9,880 bases of DNA from Christensenellaceae bacterium. GTDB taxonomy: Bacteria; Bacillota; Clostridia; Christensenellales; Aristaeellaceae. This document shows, in pieces, positions 1 through 6,318 of this stretch. A program made the translations under genes and the position numbers. Location: NCBI GenBank assembly GCA_017881705.1, contig JADGQP010000066.1:1-9880 (forward strand), read 5' to 3'. Position 1 is the stretch's first letter, and each line of letters opens with the position of its first letter. A model generated the notes under the pieces. It was not told the DNA's origin. It searched no databases and was given only the letters and a program-made list of their open reading frames with translations.

Positions 1-947
1 GTAAGCAGTTGGGTATTGCTGCTGTTGAACTCGGTCAGCGTGTTGCGGTCGCGGTCGCCCTCTACAACGTACTTATCGTAATTCAAATCCCGACCGTCGG
101 CGGGCACGCGGTAAAAACTGCCCATGTCCACGGCGCTCATACACTCCTCGTTGGTCAGCAGCGTTTCAAACATTTTTTCCCCGTGCCGCATCCCGATGAC
201 GCGGTTTGGTTTGTCGGAATGAAAAACTCGTTTCACCGCATCCGCAAGCACCCCGATGGTACAGGCAGGCGCCTTTTTAACCAGAATATCGCCGGTCTGC
301 GCATGTTCAAAGGCGAACAGCACCAGTTCCACCGCTTCCTCCAGGCTCATAATGAAGCGCGTCATCTGCGGGTCGGTCACGGTGATGGGATTTCCGGCTT
401 TGATCTGCTCGATAAACAACGGGATGACCGACCCGCGCGAGCACATGACGTTTCCGTAACGCGTACCGCAGATAAGCGTTTTTTCCGGCGAAACGGTGCG
501 GCTTTTCGCCACGAACACCTTTTCCATCATCGCTTTGGAAGTGCCCATGGCGTTTACGGGATAGGCTGCCTTGTCGGTGGAAAGACAGATGACCTTCCGC
601 ACACCAGCCTCGATGCAGGCCGACAGCACGTTTTCGGTACCCAAAACGTTGGTTTTCACGGCTTCCAGCGGAAAAAACTCGCAGGAAGGCACCTGCTTGA
701 GCGCCGCGGCGTGGAAAAGATAATCCACGCCATACAACGTCGCCGCCACGGAATCCCGATCGCGCACGTCCCCGATAAAATACTTGATCTTATCGTTCTG
801 GTAACGGTGGCGCATATCATCCTGTTTTTTTTCGTCACGGCTGAAAATGCGGATCTCACGGATAGGGGTATTCAGAAAGCGGGCAAGCACCGCCTCGCCG
901 AACGAGCCCGTGCCGCCCGTGATCATCAGCGTTTTTCCCTCAAACAT
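1..947 (-). CDS. capE: UDP-GlcNAc 4,6-dehydratase (5-inverting), CapE-like, C-terminus cut by window edge
   Basis: An extended short-chain dehydrogenase that would convert UDP-GlcNAc to a UDP-4-keto-6-deoxy-L-arabino-hexulose, the first step of UDP-L-FucNAc synthesis for surface polysaccharide, in the cytoplasm. It is read from the minus strand; about 315 residues are present of a usual 340-350. The N-terminus has the NAD(P) glycine motif TGGTGSFG (residues 10-17), followed by RIFSRDEKKQDD (33-44), HAAALKQVP (79-87) and STDKAAYP (123-130). Where most SDR enzymes have YxxxK this one has M134-x-x-x-K138, a known hallmark of Staphylococcus aureus CapE; D125 and K126 are also kept. It closely resembles my memory of CapE along its whole length, including RVPADGRDLNYDKYV near the C-terminus. 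The ATG sits one base after the purC stop with AGGAGG at 957-962, so translation is probably coupled to purC. capF and capG would be expected beyond the left edge. Confidence 0.93.
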   Translation of the reverse strand, partial: MFEGKTLMITGGTGSFGEAVLARFLNTPIREIRIFSRDEKKQDDMRHRYQNDKIKYFIGDVRDRDSVAATLYGVDYLFHAAALKQVPSCEFFPLEAVKTNVLGTENVLSACIEAGVRKVICLSTDKAAYPVNAMGTSKAMMEKVFVAKSRTVSPEKTLICGTRYGNVMCSRGSVIPLFIEQIKAGNPITVTDPQMTRFIMSLEEAVELVLFAFEHAQTGDILVKKAPACTIGVLADAVKRVFHSDKPNRVIGMRHGEKMFETLLTNEECMSAVDMGSFYRVPADGRDLNYDKYVVEGDRDRNTLTEFNSSNTQLL

Positions 948-948
948 G

Positions 949-1686
949 TTAAGCGTCCTCCTCGCTGCCTTTAAATACATAACCGGTCAGGCGGTGCAGC
1001 ACTTCGCGGTATGCGTCCTCCACGTCGCCCATGTCACGGCGGAAACGGTCAATATCCAGAGGTTCATGGGTGCTCGCGTCCCAGAAGCGGCAAGTGTCCG
1101 GCGAAATTTCATCGGAAAGTAGAACATCGCCGTGGAAACGGCCGAATTCCAACTTGAAATCGATCAGCTCAATGTTGATCTCCCGAAGCACCCCGGTGAG
1201 GATGTCGTTCACGCGCAGAGAAATTTTCTCCATCTGGCGAATTTCCTCCGCCGTGGCCAGCCCCATGGCCGTGATGTGCGTAAGGTTCACCAGCGGATCG
1301 TCCAGGTCGGAATCCTTTAAACAGTACTCGATCACCGTGTTTTTCAGCCGTGTGCCTTCGGGGTAACCTGTGCGGCGCGCCAGGCTTCCTGCAACGATGT
1401 TGCGCACTTTCACCACCACCGGGATGATGGTTACACGTTTCACCAGCGAACTCCGATCGTCGATACGGCGTATAAAGTGGTTGGGCACTCCCTGTTTGTC
1501 CAGCAGCGTAAACAGGTATTCGCAGATACGGTTGTTGATTTCTCCCTTGCCGATAATCCGCCCGCGTTTCAGGCCATGAAAAGCGATTGCCTCGTCCTTG
1601 TAATACACGACGGCTTCGTCGGGGTCTTCGGTGGCATATACGCGCTTGCCTTTCCCCTCCGTGATGGTTTCGCCGATCTTCGTCAT
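949..1686 (-). CDS. purC: Phosphoribosylaminoimidazole-succinocarboxamide synthase (SAICAR synthetase)
   Basis: Joins CAIR and L-aspartate with ATP to give SAICAR in de novo purine synthesis. From the chosen start it has 245 residues, close to the usual 235-240. It opens with the family N-terminus (ITEGKGKRVY, residues 8-17), has GKGEINNRI (46-54), the first signature region IIPVVVKVRNIVAGS (87-101) and the second signature LIDFKLEFGR towards the C-terminus. The start at 1686 is preceded by GGGAGGA with five bases spacing. Longer in-frame starts exist, but the next upstream ATG (1759-1761) overlaps the probable -10 box and has no ribosome binding site. Odd: the family signature has P-x-E-x-x-V-R-N, but here residue 91 is Val (GTG at 1414-1416) instead of Glu. 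The gene has its own promoter and is followed directly by capE, not by other pur genes. Confidence 0.93.
   Translation of the reverse strand: MTKIGETITEGKGKRVYATEDPDEAVVYYKDEAIAFHGLKRGRIIGKGEINNRICEYLFTLLDKQGVPNHFIRRIDDRSSLVKRVTIIPVVVKVRNIVAGSLARRTGYPEGTRLKNTVIEYCLKDSDLDDPLVNLTHITAMGLATAEEIRQMEKISLRVNDILTGVLREINIELIDFKLEFGRFHGDVLLSDEISPDTCRFWDASTHEPLDIDRFRRDMGDVEDAYREVLHRLTGYVFKGSEEDA
957..962 (-). promoter_or_regulatory. Ribosome binding site of capE inside the purC 3' end
   Basis: AGGAGG on the minus strand lies 9 bases before the capE ATG (945-947) and within the last codons of purC. The purC TAA (949-951) and the ATG are separated by one base. This decides the capE start and suggests translational coupling. 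Confidence 0.8.
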
Positions 1687-1759
1687 GCTCTTCCTCCCGA
1701 GGATATCGGCCGCGCCCATAAGCGCGGCGGCTTTCCTATTCAATTCATCAATCGACGCC

Positions 1760-1788
1760 ATTGTAACACGAACCGCCGCACGCCGCAA
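1760..1788 (-). promoter_or_regulatory. Probable sigma-A promoter for purC-capE
   Basis: On the minus strand a -10 TACAAT (1760-1765) with the extended motif TGT in front is preceded, 17 bases upstream, by TTGCGG (1783-1788; three of six matches to the -35 consensus). The predicted start of transcription near 1753 leaves a leader of about 66 bases before the purC ATG at 1686. This promoter lies just beyond the terminator-like hairpin that ends the upstream operon. Confidence 0.55.
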
Positions 1789-1842
1789 GGCGCTCGGCCC
1801 GTCTGCCATGTTGTGGGCAGGTTCGGTAAAGAGATGCAATAA

Positions 1843-1879
1843 ACGACCCGCGCGGTCCGCTACGTTCCGCACGGGTCGT
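1843..1879 (-). terminator. Hairpin terminator after ispH-rpsA
   Basis: An inverted repeat lies 17 bases past the rpsA stop: ACGACCCG (1843-1850) pairs with CGGGTCGT (1872-1879), and GCGG (1852-1855) pairs with CCGC (1867-1870), giving 12 base pairs with one mismatch and an 11-base loop. On the minus strand it is followed by TTTATTGC, a short and imperfect U tract, so termination may be leaky. It separates the rpsA operon from the purC promoter. Confidence 0.6.
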
Positions 1880-1896
1880 GTCCGGACTATTCGGTT

Positions 1897-3975
1897 TTAT
1901 TCCTGGTCGGCCGCTTCCGCCGCGGGTTCGTCCTTCGCCTTGCGAGCCTTGTGGGCGGGCTTGGCTTCCGGTTCCTCGGCGGCGGGTACTTCTTCGGGTT
2001 GCGCAACGACGGGCTCGGCCTCTACCGCAACGGCTTCTTCACCGTTTTCAGTCTCGGCGGCTTCCTTGCGTTCCGCTTCCAGCACAGCGCGAATGCTCAG
2101 GCTGATGCGCTTAGCTTCGGGATCGACGCTGAGCACCTTCACTTTAACCGTATCGCCGATGTTGACCGCATCCTCCACCTTGTTGATGCGGGTAAGGGCG
2201 CACTGGCTGATGTGCACCAGGCCGTCGATGCCCGGTTCCAGTTCCACGAACGCGCCAAAAGTGGTAATACGCACCACTTTGCCGGTCACCACGGCGCCCT
2301 CGGGATATTTTTGTGGTGCCAAATCCCAAGGTTTGGGCTGCAGCTGTTTCAGACCCAGCTGAATACGCTCGCGCTCGGGGTCCAAGCTCAGGATCTTCAC
2401 TTCAACCTCCTGGTCGGGATGCACGATCTCCGAGGGATGCTTCACATGCGCCCAGCTCAGGTCGGTCACATGAATCAGGCCGTCCACACCGCCGATATCC
2501 ACAAACGCGCCGAAATCGGTAAGGCGGCGAACAATGCCTTTTACCACATCGCCTTCGTGCAGGTTCACCCATACCTCGGCTTTGCGGGTCGCGGCCTCGT
2601 CCTTGATCACAGCCTTGCGGCTGGCGACGATGCGGTGTTTCTGCTCGTCCACTTCTATTATTTTCAGTTTCATCGGCTGGCCGACGAATTCGCTGATTTT
2701 CTCCACATAGCGGTTGGAAAGCTGTGACGCGGGTACGAACGCGCGAATGCCTTCCACGTTGCAGATAAGGCCGCCTTTAACGACCTCCTTACCCACGCCG
2801 TCGACGAACTCGCCTTTTTCGTACTTTTCAACGATTGACGCGAAAACCTTGCGAGTAACGACGTTGCGCTGGGACAACAGAACGTTGCCCTCTCCGTCGT
2901 TTACTTTCACGACTTCCACTTCAATTTCGTCGCCCAGTTTCACATCCTGCGAAATCAAATCCTCGCGCTTAATCAGACCGTCGGATTTAAAGCCGATATT
3001 AACGCAAACTTCATCCTCCGTAATCTGGACGACCGTCCCCGTTACCGACTGGCCGGGCCTGATTTTGACCAGAGTGGCTTCCACGTCAGCCATAAAGCTG
3101 CTCTTGTCTGCCTCCTCGCGGGAAACCTTCTGATCCATCTGTTCTTTGTCCGTCATGCGTGTGACAACCTCCTTAAGTGACCAATCCGGCGTACTCGCGC
3201 CGGCTGTGATCCCAATGAAATCGGATTGAATATCCGCGAAGCCCGGCGGGATATCCGCCGCGCGCTCCACCCATAGCGTCCTGGCGCAAATACGTTGGCA
3301 GGTTTCGTACAGCTTGCGTGTGTTGGCGCTGCTGCGTCCGCCTACTACCAGCATTGCATCCGCCTTCGCGGCCATCTGCCTGGCCTCGGTCTGCCGAAGC
3401 GTCGTTGCTGGACAAATCGTGTCCTCCACGGTCAGTGCCTTCACCTTGCGCCGAAGCACCGGCAGCGCATTTTCCCATTCCTCGTGTGGAAAGGTGGTTT
3501 GCGCAACCGCAAGCGCCTCGTCCATCTCCGGCAGGTTTTCCGCCTCGCCCGCGTCCTGTGCCACGAACACCCGCCCGCCGCACCAGCCGACGGTGCCAAT
3601 TACTTCGGGGTGGTCGCCTCTGCCAAGCAGTATAACAGGTTTCCCCGCGGCGCTGTAGGCAGCCACAATATCGTGCAGTCGTTTCACAAACGGACAGGTA
3701 AGATCTATCGTGCGCAGCCCGCGCGCTTCCAACTCACGGTAAACCGCCGGCGCCACGCCGTGGCTGCGGATAATTGCGCTTCGTCCCGTTGCCTGCGAGG
3801 GTGTGCTCACCGCGTAAATGCCGACGGCCTCCAGTTTACGGATAACCTCGGGGTTATGCACCAGCTCGCCGATGGTTACAATGTCCTTCTCCGTTTCGGC
3901 CGCTTTCATTGCCTCAAGCACCGCGCGGCGAACGCCCATGCAAAAACCGGCGTGTTTTGCTAAAAATACAGGCAT
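1897..3975 (-). CDS. ispH-rpsA: Fused 4-hydroxy-3-methylbut-2-enyl diphosphate reductase (IspH) and ribosomal protein S1
   Basis: A 692-residue protein joining two functions, a fusion known in Clostridia. Residues 1-275 are IspH, which reduces HMBPP to IPP and DMAPP in the last MEP-pathway step. The three cysteines expected to bind its Fe-S cluster are visible (C12 in AGFCMGVRRAV, C94 in DLTCPFVK, C188 in DTICPATTLRQ), as are H40, H72, H122, E124 and the S216-x-N218 substrate site. Residues 301-372, 387-456, 472-543 and 557-629 are four S1 RNA-binding domains; the last two carry the classic FGAFV...DGLxH motif. Residues 630-692 form a low-complexity Ala/Glu-rich tail. The start at 3975 has GGGAGGG six bases upstream. 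The gene follows cmk-plsC after a 92-base AT-rich gap and ends before a hairpin. A perfect Shine-Dalgarno and ATG at the domain junction may also give free S1. Confidence 0.96.
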   Translation of the reverse strand: MPVFLAKHAGFCMGVRRAVLEAMKAAETEKDIVTIGELVHNPEVIRKLEAVGIYAVSTPSQATGRSAIIRSHGVAPAVYRELEARGLRTIDLTCPFVKRLHDIVAAYSAAGKPVILLGRGDHPEVIGTVGWCGGRVFVAQDAGEAENLPEMDEALAVAQTTFPHEEWENALPVLRRKVKALTVEDTICPATTLRQTEARQMAAKADAMLVVGGRSSANTRKLYETCQRICARTLWVERAADIPPGFADIQSDFIGITAGASTPDWSLKEVVTRMTDKEQMDQKVSREEADKSSFMADVEATLVKIRPGQSVTGTVVQITEDEVCVNIGFKSDGLIKREDLISQDVKLGDEIEVEVVKVNDGEGNVLLSQRNVVTRKVFASIVEKYEKGEFVDGVGKEVVKGGLICNVEGIRAFVPASQLSNRYVEKISEFVGQPMKLKIIEVDEQKHRIVASRKAVIKDEAATRKAEVWVNLHEGDVVKGIVRRLTDFGAFVDIGGVDGLIHVTDLSWAHVKHPSEIVHPDQEVEVKILSLDPERERIQLGLKQLQPKPWDLAPQKYPEGAVVTGKVVRITTFGAFVELEPGIDGLVHISQCALTRINKVEDAVNIGDTVKVKVLSVDPEAKRISLSIRAVLEAERKEAAETENGEEAVAVEAEPVVAQPEEVPAAEEPEAKPAHKARKAKDEPAAEAADQE
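3154..3174 (-). promoter_or_regulatory. Possible internal translation start for a free S1 protein
   Basis: Within ispH-rpsA, AAGGAGG (3168-3174, minus strand) lies 11 bases before an in-frame ATG (3154-3156) that is Met274. This is exactly where the IspH domain ends and the S1 part begins. The same bases encode L-K-E-V-V, so the match could be chance. If used, it would yield a 419-residue S1 with four S1 domains. Confidence 0.4.
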
Positions 3976-4054
3976 TCCAACCCTCCCGAAGCAGGACTAT
4001 TTTCTTAATTCGCCGCCGCTTACATAATTCCTTCTTTAATTTAATATGGAAAGT

Positions 4055-4087
4055 CAAAAAACCGCGATTATTTCGCCACGGCTTTTT
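4055..4087 (-). terminator. Weak terminator-like hairpin at the cmk-plsC stop codon
   Basis: On the minus strand a run of A, then GCC, a 3-base bulge and GCGA pair with TCGC, GG and T6. The loop AATAA contains the stop codon of cmk-plsC (4068-4070). The U tract is good but the stem is short and bulged, so at most partial termination before ispH-rpsA is likely. The 92-base gap to ispH is AT-rich; I found no convincing -35/-10 pair in it. Confidence 0.3.
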
Positions 4088-5408
4088 CGCTGCCGTAGGC
4101 CAGCGCCATGGCGCGGTACTGGGCGGTGATCCTTGCAAGCACCTCGTCGCAGTTTTCCCGGTTTGCGCCTTCCTTGGCGATATCGCTTACCGTGAAGGGC
4201 TCGCCATAGTAACAATCCACGGGTTTGAACAGCTTGAGCTTGGCGGTTACGTACGCTGGCAGAAGAGGAACGTTGCCTAAAAGGGCGATCATCCCCACGC
4301 CGCTTTCCAGCTCCTCCATCATCGTGGTTTTATAACGCGTGCCCTCGGGGAAAATGCTCAGCACGTGCCCTTCCTTAAGGGTTTTAAGGCACGCGCGCAC
4401 GGCGCCAATATCCGCGCCATGGCGTTCCACGGGGATCATCAGCAGGTTTTTATGGATCGCACGCATCAGCGGGTTACGAATCAGTTCCCGCTTCCCCAGA
4501 TAGCGGATCTGGTAGCGTTTGCATTTCCAGCCGATTAAAAACGGATCCAGCATGTGCTGATGGTTGCCAATCAGGATATAGGGCGCGTCCATATCCGCGT
4601 TTTCAAGGCCGTGATAGCGTACCGGCAGCACGCAACGGAACATAAACGCGGAAAACACCATCGCCACCCGATAGAAAAACGTAAACCGCTCCCGTTTCTT
4701 TACGGGCGGTTTTTCTCGGGCTTCCGCGTCGGCGAGCTTGCGGTATAAAAGCCCAAGCACCGCTTCCTCTACCTGAGTCTGCGTCATATCGCTGGTGTCC
4801 AGGGTTACGGCGTCCTCCGCCGGCGCGAGCGGGTCAATTTCACGGGTACTGTCCTGCCGGTCGCGCACAATCACGTCCGCAAGCACGGCGTCATAATCCG
4901 CCGCCTGGCCTTTGGCAATCATTTCGTCGTACCGGCGCTTCGCGCGCACCTGCGGCGAGGCTGTGAGAAACACTTTGAGCGTAGCGTTAGGAAGCACGCG
5001 GGTTCCGATGTCGCGCCCGTCCAGGATCATGGAATGCTCGCTGGCGATTTTTTGCTGCATGGCCACCATCAGCCTGCGCACTTCCCCGACGGTTCCGCAG
5101 TCCGAGGCCGCCATGCTAATTTCGGGGGTACGGATCAGGTCGGTCACGTCGCGGTCGTTGAGCAGGGTACGTTGTTTTCCGCCCTCAAAACGCACGCCGA
5201 TGCGCACGCGTCCGGCGAGTTCCGCCATTTGCTGCGCATCACGCGCGGTTAAGCCTTCCTCAAGCGCCTGGAAGCCGAAAGCGCGGTACATCGCACCTGT
5301 GTCCAGGTGCGGCACGCCCAGTTGTTTGGCCAGGTGGTCCGCGACCGTGCTTTTGCCGGCTCCGCCCGGGCCATCGATCGCTATGGTGAAATGCTTCAAA
5401 GGGTTCAT
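4068..5408 (-). CDS. cmk-plsC: Fused cytidylate kinase and PlsC-type 1-acylglycerol-3-phosphate acyltransferase
   Basis: A 446-residue two-domain protein. Residues 1-225 are CMP/dCMP kinase: Walker A GPGGAGKST (13-21), DTGAMYRA (36-43), DGRDIGT (130-136) and RDRQDSTRE (182-190). A charged linker (about 226-241, rich in Lys, Arg and Glu) leads to a PlsC domain that would acylate lysophosphatidic acid to phosphatidic acid: catalytic NHQHMLD (282-288, H-x4-D), the membrane-proximal hydrophobic stretch at about 242-262, FPEGTR (353-358) and VPLLPAYV (380-387). Both domains keep their catalytic motifs and the reading frame is unbroken, so this is a real fusion and not a frameshift. The ATG at 5408 follows AAGGAG with a short 3-base spacer; a TTG three codons later would have better spacing but is less likely. 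It lies 28 bases after the HutP-family gene, in one operon, and both functions feed CDP-activated phospholipid precursors. Confidence 0.93.
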   Translation of the reverse strand: MNPLKHFTIAIDGPGGAGKSTVADHLAKQLGVPHLDTGAMYRAFGFQALEEGLTARDAQQMAELAGRVRIGVRFEGGKQRTLLNDRDVTDLIRTPEISMAASDCGTVGEVRRLMVAMQQKIASEHSMILDGRDIGTRVLPNATLKVFLTASPQVRAKRRYDEMIAKGQAADYDAVLADVIVRDRQDSTREIDPLAPAEDAVTLDTSDMTQTQVEEAVLGLLYRKLADAEAREKPPVKKRERFTFFYRVAMVFSAFMFRCVLPVRYHGLENADMDAPYILIGNHQHMLDPFLIGWKCKRYQIRYLGKRELIRNPLMRAIHKNLLMIPVERHGADIGAVRACLKTLKEGHVLSIFPEGTRYKTTMMEELESGVGMIALLGNVPLLPAYVTAKLKLFKPVDCYYGEPFTVSDIAKEGANRENCDEVLARITAQYRAMALAYGSEKAVAK

Positions 5409-5436
5409 CCTCTCCTTGGGTATTCCGGCCGCGGGT

Positions 5437-5859
5437 TCAGATGGCGCGATGCCCCAGCCCCACACAGATCTCATCCAGATGGCCCAGCCCAATACCGAAA
5501 AACACAGCCACCGCCACGTGGTCGTGGTAGCGCGCAATGCCGATTTTACCGCCCACGTTCATTCCCAGCGCCTTGGGTGTAATCTGGTTGAGGGCTTCGC
5601 GCGCGGCGCCCGCCACGCCGCCTTCTTCCAAATGACTTTCGCCGATTAGCCCTTCGCGGCGCGCGGCAACCACCGCGCGTTCCACGATCTTGATAATCGA
5701 GGGCACAAACTCGCCGCCAAAATCGGCCGCCGCGGTGGCGACCTCCTCCAGGGCAAGCGTTTTCTTGATTAACAGTTCCTCGTCGCGCGAGCGGGACATG
5801 CTCATTTCGATGGCCGCGCGCGCAACGTCACGGCTCCCCGGGGTCAACGGCTTTTGCAT
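5437..5859 (-). CDS. HutP-family protein (putative RNA-binding regulator)
   Basis: A 140-residue soluble protein of the HutP superfamily. Bacillus subtilis HutP is a histidine- and Mg-dependent antiterminator of the hut operon, but clostridial relatives sit beside cmk and ispH, not hut genes, so the target here is unknown. Visible family features are GGEFVPSIIKIVERAV (48-63), ESHLEEG (74-80), KALGMNVGGKIGIARY (96-111), and the C-terminal GLGHLDEICVGLGHRAI with H127 and H137. By my alignment H76 and H137 match two histidines that matter in Bacillus HutP. The start at 5859 has GGAGAGG nine bases upstream; an ATG three codons earlier (5866-5868) touches that site directly but cannot be excluded, because cmk-plsC downstream shows a similarly tight layout. 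The gene is first in an operon with cmk-plsC and has its own extended -10 promoter. Confidence 0.85.
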   Translation of the reverse strand: MQKPLTPGSRDVARAAIEMSMSRSRDEELLIKKTLALEEVATAAADFGGEFVPSIIKIVERAVVAARREGLIGESHLEEGGVAGAAREALNQITPKALGMNVGGKIGIARYHDHVAVAVFFGIGLGHLDEICVGLGHRAI

Positions 5860-5878
5860 CGCAGGCATCCTCTCCGCG

Positions 5879-5894
5879 CCGGCTGAACCGCCGG
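5879..5894 (-). other. Small hairpin in the hutP-family 5' leader
   Basis: CCGGC and GCCGG pair around a six-base loop (GGTTCA) just upstream of the ribosome binding site at 5869-5875. With a predicted transcript start near 5902 this hairpin fills much of the 43-base leader. It might modulate translation initiation, but nothing in the sequence proves that. Confidence 0.4.
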
Positions 5895-5908
5895 ATACGC
5901 TCACAAAC

Positions 5909-5936
5909 ATTATACCATGCTTCGGGCGCAAGGCAA
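5909..5936 (-). promoter_or_regulatory. Extended -10 promoter of the hutP-cmk-plsC-ispH-rpsA operon
   Basis: On the minus strand TATAAT (5909-5914) is preceded by TGG, giving the extended -10 TGnTATAAT, and 16 bases further upstream by TTGCCT (5931-5936, four of six -35 matches). It starts transcription near 5902, 43 bases before the chosen start codon. Confidence 0.7.
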
Positions 5937-5979
5937 CGGTTTTCCGATATTGCCGCGAGTATGGACGCGCGGGATGCTG

Positions 5980-6024
5980 AAAAAAGTATGTCGCGCCCAG
6001 ATACCGTGCGTAGCACCGCCTGGG
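5980..6024 (-). terminator. Second, weak terminator-like hairpin past the 6S RNA terminator
   Basis: CCCAG (6020-6024) and CTGGG (5996-6000) enclose an inner GTGC/GCAC stem (6006-6016). On the minus strand six T follow, but about 10 bases after the stem, which is far for an intrinsic terminator. It may back up the stronger terminator just upstream, or be chance. Confidence 0.25.
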
Positions 6025-6025
6025 T

Positions 6026-6062
6026 AAGAAAAAGCCCTTCCGCAGAAATGTACGGAAGAGCT
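6026..6062 (-). terminator. Intrinsic terminator of the 6S-like RNA
   Basis: On the minus strand AGCTCTTCCG (6053-6062) pairs with CGGAAGGGCT (6033-6042): ten base pairs with one G-U and a ten-base loop. It is followed by TTTTTCTTA. This is the cleanest terminator in the window and ends the RNA that starts near 6253. Confidence 0.85.
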
Positions 6063-6253
6063 ATTGAGCTCCCAAAGTGCCGTTACACCTGGCTTTTTCA
6101 CCCGCTATGTATAGCAGGTTGGCGCTCTGTCGCCAGTTTTAGCCTTCCCCTGGCGTCTTTCGACGGGGGCCTGACAGCCGCTGACGAACTCGAGCTCCTT
6201 TTAAGAAGTGTGGGTAAAAACAAGATGTTGGCGCACACTTCAGGAAGATCTCT
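6028..6253 (-). ncRNA. ssrS: 6S RNA (probable), regulator of sigma-A RNA polymerase
   Basis: A transcript of about 225 nt (mature form probably about 190 nt) bounded by a perfect sigma-A promoter and a strong terminator, with no protein frame. It folds as 6S RNA does. A closing stem pairs 6235-6246 with 6069-6080 (12 pairs, several G-U). A large unpaired centre follows. An apical arm has CTGTC/GACAG (6173-6177 with 6127-6131) and, at its tip, CGTC-GAAA-GACG (6154-6165) on a C/G-rich stem. A small hairpin in the 3' side of the bubble (6101-6118, seven pairs, loop TACA) sits where Escherichia coli 6S has one. The segment GGCTAAAACTGGCGAC (6129-6144) resembles the E. coli 6S stretch with AAAACUGCGAC, from memory. 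6S RNA mimics an open promoter and holds sigma-A polymerase. The alternative is an attenuator leader for the hutP operon, but that operon has its own promoter. Confidence 0.7.
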
Positions 6254-6259
6254 ATGCTT

Positions 6260-6288
6260 ATTATAAATGTGCGTACTGCCCTTGTCAA
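6260..6288 (-). promoter_or_regulatory. Perfect sigma-A promoter of the 6S-like RNA
   Basis: TTGACA (6283-6288) and TATAAT (6260-6265) on the minus strand, both exact consensus, with the optimal 17-base spacer. Transcription should start near 6253. This is the strongest promoter in the window, typical of a highly expressed stable RNA. Confidence 0.92.
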
Positions 6289-6303
6289 GCGCAAGGGAGG
6301 CAG
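6276..6303 (-). repeat. Inverted repeat between rmlB and the 6S promoter, overlapping its -35 box
   Basis: CTGCC...CCTTG (with a three-base bulge) pairs with CAAGGGCAG around a seven-base loop, 15 bases after the rmlB stop. It has no U tract, so it is a poor terminator for rmlB. Because the loop and right arm contain the -35 hexamer it could also be a protein-binding dyad. Confidence 0.4.
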
Positions 6304-6318
6304 CGGCAGGCAGCCGGT

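Noticed and set aside
9..974. A 321-residue open frame on the plus strand
   Set aside because: It is antisense to capE, which has full family similarity and a proper ribosome binding site; the plus-strand product is rich in His, Arg and Phe and matches nothing known to me.
1687..1872. N-terminal extension of purC by up to 62 residues
   Set aside because: The extension crosses the terminator hairpin and the -10 box, lacks a ribosome binding site, and is not part of the PurC family, whereas Met at 1686 has a good site.
1951..2727. A 258-residue plus-strand frame opposite rpsA
   Set aside because: Antisense shadow caused by the high GC content; the opposite strand encodes four conserved S1 domains.
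4011..4057. A promoter for ispH-rpsA in the AT-rich gap
   Set aside because: TTGACT (4052-4057) is present but no -10-like hexamer lies 16-18 bases downstream; TATTAA is too close.
6028..6253. Riboswitch, T-box, SRP RNA or RNase P RNA as the identity of the structured RNA
   Set aside because: I looked for the hallmark sequences of these classes (T-box, cobalamin, M-box and guanidine riboswitches, the SRP loop, RNase P core) and found none, whereas the overall fold and one segment fit 6S RNA.
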